From a virus, in IMG/VR virus record IMGVR_UViG_3300033571_011832, positions 1-46,919 of that record: a stretch of 46,919 nucleotides of DNA, one strand, 5' to 3'. The notes beneath the pieces were generated by a model. It did not search any database. It was not told where the DNA came from and saw only the letters and a list, made by a program, of their open reading frames with translations. Made by a program: the position numbers and the translations under genes. This document shows positions 1 through 7,642 of this stretch, piece after piece (position 1 is the stretch's first letter; each line of letters starts with the position of its first letter).

Positions 1-1108
1 CGTCCCAATAGAGATCGCCCTTGTCGTGACGCGCCTGCATGGCGGCGAAGCGGCGTGCGTGTCGGTGCACGGCGCGGTCGCTGTGCCACCAACGGATCAT
101 ATTGGCGAACGCCTCGCAATACTCGTCGGTGTTCCACTCAAGCGAGGGCTTCGTGTATCGGTTCTCGAATTGCTCGATGCGGAAGTCTTCGAGGAAGAAG
201 CCGCATTCACCGAGCGTTTCGGGTAGTGCGCCGACTTCGTTGGTGAGCATCGGAGTGAACGTCTCGATGCACTCACGCGCGAGGATGCACGAGGTTTCTT
301 CGAACATCGTCGGGTACACATACGCGCTGCTCTCAGCGATAGCGTTGCGCATCTGTGACTGCGTGAGCGAGCCGATATACTCTACGTTCGGTAGCGCGGC
401 GATGCGCTGCTGACAGAAGTCGTACAGCGGCTTCATGTGTTCGGGGAAGTGAGCGTACATGCTCACACGCAGCTTGAACTCGGGTAGGCGCTCCATGATG
501 CCGCCTTCGCGCACCAGCGCTTCGAGGCCGCGTTCAGGGCGTGCGGCGAAGATCAGCGTCTTGTCTTTGCGCTCCGGTGCACCGAACGTCGGCGTGACCA
601 CCGTATGGTCGCGGACATCGACGATGCCGTTGCGCATAGCGACGATGCGCTCGCGCGGATAGCCGGTGACGGAATGGATTTGATCGGCGTGCCAGTTAGA
701 GACGGCCCAAATCTCGTCGATGTTGAACGAGAGCGATTGAAGGGCAGGGGCCATGAAGGTGTGGGTGGCGAGATCGTGCGCCCAAAATACGCAGTGCTTC
801 GCTTGGTGCGGCACGCCAGCGTGGCGCATGTCGCGGCTGATAATGAGTAGGTCGTGCGGCGTCGAGCACACAAGACCCTGCCATGCTTCGACCGGGATAT
901 AGCGCACGCCGTCTTCGCCCATCGTACCGGGCGGAATATAGTCGGGCTGACCGGGAGCGGGGAGGTTGGTGAGTTGCAGGACGCGGTGGCCGAGCTTCGC
1001 AAGCTCTTTGCCGAGCATCAACTGCGCGGTTTCTGAACCGCCGAGTGATTTGAATTTGAGGGTATTCGGGCCGAACGGCATAGCCGCGCCGAGAATTATT
1101 ACGTCCAT
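1..1108 (-). CDS. GT4-type glycosyltransferase, partial
   Basis: The frame opens with ATG at 1108 and stays open to base 1 (369 codons), so the C-terminus lies outside the window. The start is preceded by AAGAAAGG. The N-terminus has the FKSLGGSETAQL segment typical of GT-B enzymes that bind a nucleotide sugar. Near residue 290 the segment YPTMFEETSCILARE matches the E-x7-E donor-site motif of family GT4. The enzyme should transfer a sugar from an activated donor to an unknown acceptor. It is the first gene after the capsid terminator, where head-tail connectors would be expected, so a virion protein or phage DNA are possible acceptors. The family call is firm and the acceptor is unknown. Confidence 0.85.
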   Translation of the reverse strand, partial: MDVIILGAAMPFGPNTLKFKSLGGSETAQLMLGKELAKLGHRVLQLTNLPAPGQPDYIPPGTMGEDGVRYIPVEAWQGLVCSTPHDLLIISRDMRHAGVPHQAKHCVFWAHDLATHTFMAPALQSLSFNIDEIWAVSNWHADQIHSVTGYPRERIVAMRNGIVDVRDHTVVTPTFGAPERKDKTLIFAARPERGLEALVREGGIMERLPEFKLRVSMYAHFPEHMKPLYDFCQQRIAALPNVEYIGSLTQSQMRNAIAESSAYVYPTMFEETSCILARECIETFTPMLTNEVGALPETLGECGFFLEDFRIEQFENRYTKPSLEWNTDEYCEAFANMIRWWHSDRAVHRHARRFAAMQARHDKGDLYWD

Positions 1109-1135
1109 AGTTACAGCCTTTCTTCTTTCTGTTGC

Positions 1136-1166
1136 GAAAAGGGCCGGAGTAGTTAGCTCCGGCCCT
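1136..1166 (-). terminator. Rho-independent terminator after the capsid gene
   Basis: On the minus strand GGGCCGGAG pairs perfectly with CTCCGGCCC across a 7-base loop, and TTTT follows. It lies 23 bases beyond the capsid stop codon and upstream of the glycosyltransferase, so it should cut down read-through from the highly expressed head genes. Confidence 0.9.
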
Positions 1167-1188
1167 GATCTTGTAGTTCAGTTCGCGA

Positions 1189-2157
1189 TTAGATCGCGGA
1201 GTTGATGCAGAAGCCGAGGTCGGGCGACACGACCTTCTCGGCTTGGTAGTAGCCGACTTCGATCTCGAACTTCTTCTTCTTCGCGTCAAACGGATACGCT
1301 TGGACGGCGAACGGCGTTTGGAACAGCGGGCTGGTCCAACGGAAGGCGTTCAGCCACGTATCGGTCTGGCGACCGGCGAGCAGTTGCACGCGGGCGAGGT
1401 ACACCTTGTTGTCCCACACGTCGGACAGGGTGCCCGAGCCGAGGAACGTGGCGAACTCGCTGACCGTGTTGACCTGCGCGGCAGGGATCAGGATCGCGCC
1501 TGACGGCATGTCGAGCAGGTTTTCGAGTTGCGCCTTAACAGGAACACCGCCGTTGTTCGAGCCGAAGATACGGCCCTTGAGTTGTTCGCTCAGCTTCAAC
1601 TTGGCCCACACACCCTGCGGGATGATAAGGCGGTTCGGAGACTGGCCGGTGATGCGGCGGAACGCTTCGATGTAGTTCGTCAGGTCGTCGAACGGGCGCG
1701 AGTTCGTGGCGTCGTTCCAATTGGACGCGACGTTCGTGGTCGTGCTGACGTTCGCGGCCTGCGAGACGAGACCGGCGATACGCATTTCGTAGTCGAGCAT
1801 CAGGCGGTCGGTCAGCATTTCTGCGTTCGACTGACGCCATTGCAGCACTTCGTCGGCGTTCACCGCGTCTTCGACGGTCCACTCAGCGCCCAACGCATAG
1901 TTGCGCGCGTAGTAGGTGTCGGACGCGACCGACATGACGACCTTCTTGGCCTCGGTGCCGGGGGCGCGCTCAGACAGACCGGCCTGAAACTGGTAGAACT
2001 CGCGGTGGCGGAACCTCCAATACATATCGGACTGTTTGCCGACCGGCGTTATCGGAAGCAACTGGTCAGCGATGAAGCCTTCGGGACGACGGCTGACGAC
2101 GATGTTCGACAGCGGTCGGTCGATGTGCAGTTCAGCGCCTTGGGAGGGAGCGGGCAT
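1189..2157 (-). CDS. Major capsid protein
   Basis: This 322-residue protein is the likely shell subunit. The N-terminal arm segment (IDRPLSNIVVSRRPEGFIADQLLP) and the C-terminal tract (GRQTDTWLNAFRWTSPLF) resemble the HK97-fold capsid proteins of Mu-like and related phages. An AGGAG box lies nine bases before the ATG. It follows a decoration-protein gene and a protease/scaffold gene in the usual order, and a strong terminator follows it, as expected for the most abundant virion protein. There is no long N-terminal scaffold (delta) domain, which fits a separate scaffold made from the protease gene. Confidence 0.9.
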   Translation of the reverse strand: MPAPSQGAELHIDRPLSNIVVSRRPEGFIADQLLPITPVGKQSDMYWRFRHREFYQFQAGLSERAPGTEAKKVVMSVASDTYYARNYALGAEWTVEDAVNADEVLQWRQSNAEMLTDRLMLDYEMRIAGLVSQAANVSTTTNVASNWNDATNSRPFDDLTNYIEAFRRITGQSPNRLIIPQGVWAKLKLSEQLKGRIFGSNNGGVPVKAQLENLLDMPSGAILIPAAQVNTVSEFATFLGSGTLSDVWDNKVYLARVQLLAGRQTDTWLNAFRWTSPLFQTPFAVQAYPFDAKKKKFEIEVGYYQAEKVVSPDLGFCINSAI

Positions 2158-2184
2158 TTTCGGTGTCTCCTTTCAGGGCGACGA

Positions 2185-2595
2185 TTAGACAGCAGCGCCC
2201 GACGCGGTAACGACGCGGCGGTTGATGTGCAGGTGGAAGATCATGCCCGATGCCGCCGAAGTGAGGGCGTCACCGAGAACATCAACGCGACCCGCGCCAC
2301 CGGAAGTAGCGGTGACGAGGTAGCCGGAAGTAGTGGCGCTGATGCGAGCACCAGCCACGACTGCGGCACCGGCGAGTGCGCGAGTGATGCCGTGCAACAT
2401 CACCGGAACCGACTGGCCGGAGTTGGTATCGCGCTGAGCAACACCGATTGCGCCGATGCCGTTGAGAGAAGAAGGGTTCAGCGGAATTTGCGTCGCGCCG
2501 TATGCGCCGTCAGCAGCTACAGGCGCGACCGCCGATAGCTGTGCGACGGGGTGCGCAGCACGGAACGAAACTTGGAACAGGTCAATGACGGACAT
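2185..2595 (-). CDS. Capsid decoration (cement) protein, DUF2190-like
   Basis: This 136-residue protein is rich in Ala, Gly, Val and Thr, with a short beta-type pattern (GYLVTATSGGAGRVDVLGDAL) seen in DUF2190-like head-stabilising proteins. It sits between the protease/scaffold and the major capsid gene, where Mu-type and lambda-type phages keep their decoration protein. AGGAG is well placed before the ATG. It probably binds the outside of the expanded shell. The family call rests on size, composition and position, since no catalytic motif is expected. Confidence 0.75.
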   Translation of the reverse strand: MSVIDLFQVSFRAAHPVAQLSAVAPVAADGAYGATQIPLNPSSLNGIGAIGVAQRDTNSGQSVPVMLHGITRALAGAAVVAGARISATTSGYLVTATSGGAGRVDVLGDALTSAASGMIFHLHINRRVVTASGAAV

Positions 2596-2636
2596 TTTCT
2601 GCGTCTCCTATCGACGGCTTACTGGTGGTGTGGGCC

Positions 2637-3713
2637 TTACTCGCCGTGCGCGTATGCGTCTTTGAGTTCGGCGTTCGCCGGATCAGCCATGACCGCAGCG
2701 AAAGCTTCGCCGTAGGTCTTTGCCTTGCCCTTTTGTACGAGGTCAGAGGCCATTGCGTCAATACGTTCAGCAGCAGACTTGTCGCCGCCGCCCTTGTCGT
2801 CCTTCGTCACTTTCGTGACGCCCTTTTCGCCGAGTTCGACGATGGCGGCCATACCTTCGACCGTAGCAGCGAAGGCTTCGACGCCTTGCTTCTCGGTGGC
2901 TTTGTCACCTTCACCAAACTTGATCTTCGCTTCGGACGCGGCTTGCGCTTCGCCCAATGCGATGAAGGCGTCGCGCGACTTCGGCGCGATCTTGCCGTCT
3001 TTGATGCCTGCATCAACGATGGCTGTGACGCGCGCGGTGCGCGTGGCCTTCTCGGTGTTGTCGAGGCGCGCGAGCAGCGCGGTGTTCGCGACATTCGCGG
3101 CGGCCAGATCGGTCGTCAGCTTCGCTGCGGCGGCGGTCGCATCAGCGGCGGCCTTTTCGGCGGCGGCGAGGCGAGCTTCAATTGCTTTGTTGTCGGTGTC
3201 CGTTGCGGGCATTTCGGTGAACTCCTGCTTGCCTTGCGCGTCGTTGAAAATCTGAGCTTCTTCTTTGAACAGCGCTTGGGCCAGATCGTTGAGACCCTTC
3301 ACCGCTGGAAGCTCAGCGCCGAGCAGCGCTACCGCCGCCAGCACATTGCGATACTTCACACCCTCATACTCATAGGAGGGATAGATTTCAATACTCAATT
3401 GGGTGTAGCGCCGCTTTTCTATGAGGTCAAGCAGAGCTTCGGGTACGTTCGTGATGTCGGCGTACACGACCTCGCCGTCGCGCCACACGTTCGTGACCTC
3501 ACCGAGAGACGGGAAGCCGTTGCGCTGGCCGAAGAACTTCTGTGCGTCGGTGTGGCCGAGCTTCAAATGCGGACGGAAACCCGTCTTGCTACCGAGCGCG
3601 CCGTAGGAACTGACGAGAGCTTCGAGATCGTCCAACTCGAAGCGGGTCTCTCCCGCGCTGCCGCGCCATGCGCCGACACGTAGGATTTGAAGGTTCTTTA
3701 GCCCGCGAGCCAT
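2637..3713 (-). CDS. Prohead protease with C-terminal scaffold domain (Mu I-like)
   Basis: The N-terminal half (about residues 1-165) resembles Mu gpI-type prohead proteases: it has HLKLGH near residue 50 and LSIEIYPSYEYEG near 106, candidate His and Ser catalytic positions. The C-terminal half is Ala/Lys/Glu-rich and helical (IEARLAAAEKAAADATAAA), like a scaffold. I chose ATG at 3713 because GGAGA lies seven bases upstream and the codon overlaps the previous stop as TGATG; the upstream in-frame TTG at 3716 is less likely. The protein is 358 residues. An internal start at 3212 with its own ribosome site would give a free scaffold. Confidence 0.85.
   Translation of the reverse strand: MARGLKNLQILRVGAWRGSAGETRFELDDLEALVSSYGALGSKTGFRPHLKLGHTDAQKFFGQRNGFPSLGEVTNVWRDGEVVYADITNVPEALLDLIEKRRYTQLSIEIYPSYEYEGVKYRNVLAAVALLGAELPAVKGLNDLAQALFKEEAQIFNDAQGKQEFTEMPATDTDNKAIEARLAAAEKAAADATAAAAKLTTDLAAANVANTALLARLDNTEKATRTARVTAIVDAGIKDGKIAPKSRDAFIALGEAQAASEAKIKFGEGDKATEKQGVEAFAATVEGMAAIVELGEKGVTKVTKDDKGGGDKSAAERIDAMASDLVQKGKAKTYGEAFAAVMADPANAELKDAYAHGE
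3210..3226 (-). promoter_or_regulatory. Internal ribosome site and start for a free scaffold protein
   Basis: Inside the protease gene, AGGAG (complement of 3222-3226) lies nine bases before an in-frame ATG at 3212, codon 168. Initiation here would give a 191-residue protein made only of the helical C-terminal domain. Mu I/Z and lambda C/Nu3 make their scaffolds in the same nested way. Confidence 0.65.
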
Positions 3714-4726
3714 CAAATTATCTCCAACAGAAGGTCATCTTCTGCCCGAACCTGTTCATAGTCCACAACAGTGTTTGTGGCAATAAGCAGCGGACAGACA
3801 AACGCGCTATAGGTTGTGTGGGTGCGTTTTACCCGACGACCGTACTCTCTAATGGATGAAGCCGAGAAGGCAGTCAATACATTAGACGCCGTGGTGAATA
3901 TAACTTCGGCGCGCGCCCGTACACGAACCTCGGGTGGGGCAGGGGGAGGCGCGGTTTCGGGCTTCTCTACCCTAACCGTTGTGGTCCGCTTGGGCCGCCG
4001 CTTGACGTACACAGGGGTATAGCCGCCCCCTGCCGTTGGCACCCTGAACGATGGGGTCTCCGCAACCGAGGCCGGTTGGGTAATCTGTAGCGACCCGATA
4101 ACCGTTGCTTCGCCGCCGAAGATCAGCGCGCCGGTGGGCGTAACTAGCTGGCTGGCTGTCGGATTTTGCGCCGACGATATGCCAGAGCCGCCGAACACCA
4201 GTTGGCCGCTCGCTGCGAACACCGAATTGGCGTAGCGGAGCGACACCGACGATATGCCGTCGCCGCCGAACACCAGTTGGCCGCTCGCTGCGAACACCGA
4301 ATTGGCGTAGCGGAGCGACACCGACGATATGCCGTCGCCGCCGAAGACCAGTTGGCCGCTCGTCGTCAGCAGCGAATTATTGTAGCGGAACGCAGCCGAC
4401 GATATGCCAGAGCCGCCGAAGACCAGTTGGCCGCTCGCGGTGGCAACAAAAGAGTTTGGTTCTGAGCCCGGCGCGGCTGAGGTAATAACGAAGCCGGTGC
4501 CGCCGAAAACCAGCGCGCCGCTCGTCGTGAGCGTTAGTGAGCGCGGCCCGGTATCTTCCGGCGCACCGAACCAGAATTTATCGGCAAGAGAAGGCGTGCC
4601 GACGTAGTGTGGCCGGGTGACGAACGACTGCCAGCGAAATCCTCTACCAACAGCGCCATTGTGATCGTGCGCCGGTTGGTACTTTATAGTCTCGCGACGA
4701 TTGGTCGATTGGACATTAGTGCCCAT
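3713..4726 (-). CDS. Repeat-containing structural protein, function unknown
   Basis: This 337-residue protein is not recognised. About residues 70-210 consist of degenerate tandem repeats of 25 residues with the core SGQLVFGG(D/S)GISS followed by LRYANS. Two units are identical at DNA level. The repeats look beta-rich, as in fibre or spike shafts. A Pro-rich linker (ETAPPPAPPEVRVRARA) precedes a C-terminal domain of about 90 residues. It lies between the portal and the protease, so a head-associated fibre or adhesin is possible. GAGG precedes the ATG, and the stop overlaps the protease start. Confidence 0.7.
   Translation of the reverse strand: MGTNVQSTNRRETIKYQPAHDHNGAVGRGFRWQSFVTRPHYVGTPSLADKFWFGAPEDTGPRSLTLTTSGALVFGGTGFVITSAAPGSEPNSFVATASGQLVFGGSGISSAAFRYNNSLLTTSGQLVFGGDGISSVSLRYANSVFAASGQLVFGGDGISSVSLRYANSVFAASGQLVFGGSGISSAQNPTASQLVTPTGALIFGGEATVIGSLQITQPASVAETPSFRVPTAGGGYTPVYVKRRPKRTTTVRVEKPETAPPPAPPEVRVRARAEVIFTTASNVLTAFSASSIREYGRRVKRTHTTYSAFVCPLLIATNTVVDYEQVRAEDDLLLEII
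4160..4450 (-). repeat. Tandem 75-bp coding repeats
   Basis: Bases 4187-4270 and 4262-4345 are identical over 84 bp with a period of 75 bp. Diverged units lie on both sides. The array encodes the 25-residue repeats of the structural protein and is long and exact enough to recombine and change copy number. Confidence 0.9.
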
Positions 4727-4737
4727 TTCAACCTCGC

Positions 4738-5556
4738 CTACACGCTATTTTGAATGAAGCCCATCGTCGCCGCGAACGAGACGACGGTCGTGCTGATCGG
4801 GCGATAACAAAACTCGATGCAGGCGTCTGGAAGCACCTCTGGCATCGCCAAGTCGAACATATTGTATGTGTACGGTTGGTTCGCGACGAAGACCGGAGCC
4901 TCTGCCATCGGGCGTCGGATAACAATGTCCACCGAAGCTACGGCGGCAGAGTTAGGCGCGGCTACAGTGAGGATGCGCCGGATAGCCGCTGGCGGCCCCG
5001 GCCCCTGCCACACAGGTGGGATTGTAGCATACGCCGACAGCGAAGCCGGGATGTTGAAGTTCGCGGTTCGGACATCGAGGCTCCACGTCTCGACAGTCAG
5101 CGCGATAGAACGAACCGTGGCTGCGGGCGAACGCGCGTCGATAAAAATCTGGTTGCCGCTGGCGTGCGAGCGCGGGACCACACCCATCGAAACGGTCATC
5201 GTCGCGTGGCTGGGGCCAGACGTGTAGGAAGCTTCGTAAAGCCTGTCCCAAATTTCAAACTGTCCACCGGCGACGTTTGCCTGGATGTTGAGGTAAGAGA
5301 TAAAGCCACCGCTTCTTGTGATCGTGCTGTCGAGCGGCTGAAACAAGCTTCCGCTTGAAGCTGCGCCCAGGTTCGCGCCGCCAAGCGAAATGGTCTGCGT
5401 CGCAGGAGCAGACGAGCCAGGAAGCGTACCTGCTCGCCAAGACGATTGCAGTGGGTTGCCGCCCAGCGTTGGATTGCCAACACCAAACGCCTTAGCGACT
5501 TGCGGTCGGTGATTGCCGAGCAGAGCAACGATGTCGTTCAGACTATTGAAGGCCAT
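4738..5556 (-). CDS. Putative virion structural protein
   Basis: The open frame extends upstream to 5724, but the first 56 codons are an Arg/Ser-rich shadow of the neighbouring gene. ATG at 5556 has GGAG upstream and gives 272 residues starting MAFNSLNDIVALLG. The product is beta-rich with many Ala, Ser, Thr and Gly residues and has no membrane segment or recognisable motif. It ends four bases from the stop of the upstream 137-residue gene, so the two are probably co-translated. Its position between portal and protease suggests a virion component, perhaps tied to the repeat protein that follows. Confidence 0.7.
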   Translation of the reverse strand: MAFNSLNDIVALLGNHRPQVAKAFGVGNPTLGGNPLQSSWRAGTLPGSSAPATQTISLGGANLGAASSGSLFQPLDSTITRSGGFISYLNIQANVAGGQFEIWDRLYEASYTSGPSHATMTVSMGVVPRSHASGNQIFIDARSPAATVRSIALTVETWSLDVRTANFNIPASLSAYATIPPVWQGPGPPAAIRRILTVAAPNSAAVASVDIVIRRPMAEAPVFVANQPYTYNMFDLAMPEVLPDACIEFCYRPISTTVVSFAATMGFIQNSV

Positions 5557-5560
5557 TGTG

Positions 5561-5974
5561 TTACTCCGCTTCGATGCGCGGGATGATCGTGATCGCGTCG
5601 CCGCTGCGAAGTACCGTGAAGGGAGCGCCAGTGAAGCGCTCAGCCGCGAACAGCTTGTTGGTGCCAGCTTGAACGTAGTAGTACCCGTAGATTGGGCCGA
5701 GCGACGCTGTGAACGTCCAACCATACGACGCCGTGGCGGTGTTCACCTGCATGGCGCTTGGGGCACCAGCCGTGGTGGTCCAATGGGCAGGGGTGACGGT
5801 GCGAACGTCGTAGCCGCCACCAGGGGCCAGGGCCGCCAGCGAGCCGATGTTCGTGTCTTCCGCAGGCGTGATGTCGCCGGTGTATAGACCAAGCACCAGC
5901 GGCGCGGAAGTCACCTTACCGGCGAGCAGGTCGAGCGCCAGCGTCTCGCCAGAGTTGACATAACTGACAGGCAT
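5561..5974 (-). CDS. Putative small structural protein
   Basis: This 137-residue protein starts MPVSYVNSGETLALDLLAG and contains LVLGLYTGDITPAEDTNIGSL. Short phage proteins of this kind (a helical start, then a beta domain with Thr/Gly loops and a YGYYYV strand) are often found next to fibre or head proteins. GAAGG precedes the ATG, which abuts the portal stop codon. No enzymatic motif is visible. A virion role is inferred from the position only. Confidence 0.65.
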   Translation of the reverse strand: MPVSYVNSGETLALDLLAGKVTSAPLVLGLYTGDITPAEDTNIGSLAALAPGGGYDVRTVTPAHWTTTAGAPSAMQVNTATASYGWTFTASLGPIYGYYYVQAGTNKLFAAERFTGAPFTVLRSGDAITIIPRIEAE

Positions 5975-7642
5975 TTACCCTTCTCCTACTTCTTCGTCGA
6001 TGACGTGAGAGACAAGCTTCGTCTTGTCGTCTCGAACAACTGTGCGCTTGATGCGGCGCGGCTTGTTTAGCTTATTATTCTTCTCGTCGATAGTGTCTTC
6101 AATACGCTTCAACGAGATAGCCATTTCGGTGAAAGCCGTCATGGCCTCCTCCATACGTTTCGGTGCGGCGGCCTTGGCCCCCGAAGACTGGCTACCGGAG
6201 CCGCCAGCGCCACCAGTCTTACCCGTCTCGTTACCCTGTGACGCGCCGCCAGAACCAGCCGAAGTCGGTGGGTTCGCGCCGGTGCCTTGAGGGGCAGGGA
6301 GCGGTCGCAACACTTCATCTTCGTCGTCCTTACGACCACGCACCGGGAGACCGACGATAGAGCGGACGTAGTTCACGTCCTCTTGGTCCATGTCCACGAC
6401 ACCGGCGTTGTGCAGCAACCGGATCACGTCCGCGATCTCGGTGGCTTCGTACTCGCCGTAGCTCTGCCAGATCAAATCGGGATACGCCTCAACGTCGTAG
6501 TTGAGATCGACCATGTACTTGATGATCTTGTCTTGGATCAGTTCGCTGCACTCTTGGCCGATCTCGTCCGTCACCTTGAACAGTGTGCGGAGTTGAAGGC
6601 GCGATTGGCTGTCTGCGCCGCGAGTTTGTTTGTCGCCGAAGCCAAGCAGCGCTGGAACGAGGATACCTTTTGCGATTGCACCATCGTGATAGATAAGCGC
6701 CTCGTTATAGGTGGCCTGACCAGCGCGCGTGCTTTCAAGGACATCAACAACAACTCCTTCTGGAACCAGAATTTCGGCGCGGTTGCCGAGGTCGCTGAGG
6801 ATTTCCTTCAACGTCAGTTGAAGCTTCGAGCTAGCGCCCTTCGGATACTTCATCAGCAACGTGGGCGAACCGAGCCGTTCGAGGTACACGTTCCAGAAGT
6901 TGACGAGGAATTTCTTGGCCCACCAGTTTTTGTAGATCGAGCGCAGATCGCTGACGCCGTACACGTTGCCGAAGTCGGCTTGGTGCGGATAGTGCAGCAC
7001 CTTGCTGTACGGGATCGAGATTTCGTTCGCGTTGAACTGCGTGTCGATCTGCACAACGTCTTGGATGTTGCCGTGGCGGTCGAGATTAAACTCGATGGTC
7101 TCCGGGTCGCGGAACTTCACCGTCTTGAGCGTGATGCACGGCTTGCCCTTGTAGAGCGCGTACTCCCAAATGATTTCACCGAGCGAAAAGCCGTAGTCGA
7201 GCGCCGTCAACATTTCCTTGACGACGCGCTTGATCTTCGCGCGCTTGAACGCCCACGTCACGAAGTCCGCAACGTCCTTGTCCTTCTCGCTGTCGGAGGC
7301 CGGATCGAGATCGTAGGCGCGGCCATAGACGAGGATTTTCTTGAACGAGAGCGCGGCCTTCACCGCGTCGTCGTTCTTCATGCGCTTGTATTCCGTGAAC
7401 CCGCCCTTCTGGCGGATGATCTCATCGACGTTGAGGAAGCGGAACTGGTTGCCGCGCTTCGTGGGGTCGATCCCCATAATCATGTCGCGGCCAGAGGCCA
7501 CGGTAATTTGCTGCTCGATAGCCGACTTGGGACCACGGCGCGACGCGCGCTCAGCGCTGCGCTTCTTCTCGGGGCGCGCTGCATCCGGCGACGGCGCGGC
7601 GGCGGTCTTCGTGGTCTCTGTCTTCTTCGGAGGCTTCGCCAT
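5975..7642 (-). CDS. Portal protein (DUF935, Mu gp29-like)
   Basis: This 555-residue protein forms the portal ring through which DNA enters and leaves the head. The core (about residues 50-430) has features of the Mu gp29/DUF935 family: KMLTALDYGFSLGEIIWEY, LHYPHQADFGNVYGVSDLRSIYKNWW and ERLGSPTLLMKYPKG. The N-terminus is a basic, Lys/Pro-rich tail. The C-terminus has a low-complexity Gly/Ser linker (about 435-480) and a charged end. It overlaps the end of the large terminase gene, as usual for packaging partners. A Mu gpF-like minor head gene would normally follow, but none is seen. Confidence 0.93.
   Translation of the reverse strand: MAKPPKKTETTKTAAAPSPDAARPEKKRSAERASRRGPKSAIEQQITVASGRDMIMGIDPTKRGNQFRFLNVDEIIRQKGGFTEYKRMKNDDAVKAALSFKKILVYGRAYDLDPASDSEKDKDVADFVTWAFKRAKIKRVVKEMLTALDYGFSLGEIIWEYALYKGKPCITLKTVKFRDPETIEFNLDRHGNIQDVVQIDTQFNANEISIPYSKVLHYPHQADFGNVYGVSDLRSIYKNWWAKKFLVNFWNVYLERLGSPTLLMKYPKGASSKLQLTLKEILSDLGNRAEILVPEGVVVDVLESTRAGQATYNEALIYHDGAIAKGILVPALLGFGDKQTRGADSQSRLQLRTLFKVTDEIGQECSELIQDKIIKYMVDLNYDVEAYPDLIWQSYGEYEATEIADVIRLLHNAGVVDMDQEDVNYVRSIVGLPVRGRKDDEDEVLRPLPAPQGTGANPPTSAGSGGASQGNETGKTGGAGGSGSQSSGAKAAAPKRMEEAMTAFTEMAISLKRIEDTIDEKNNKLNKPRRIKRTVVRDDKTKLVSHVIDEEVGEG

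Noticed and set aside
1528-2538. Plus-strand 336-codon frame opposite the capsid and decoration genes
   Set aside because: It is antisense to well-supported genes, is Arg/Val-rich without any domain pattern, and lacks a ribosome site. Long antisense frames are common in GC-rich coding DNA.
2625-3683. Plus-strand 352-codon frame opposite the protease/scaffold gene
   Set aside because: It mirrors the codon pattern of the Ala/Glu-rich scaffold and has no recognisable features.
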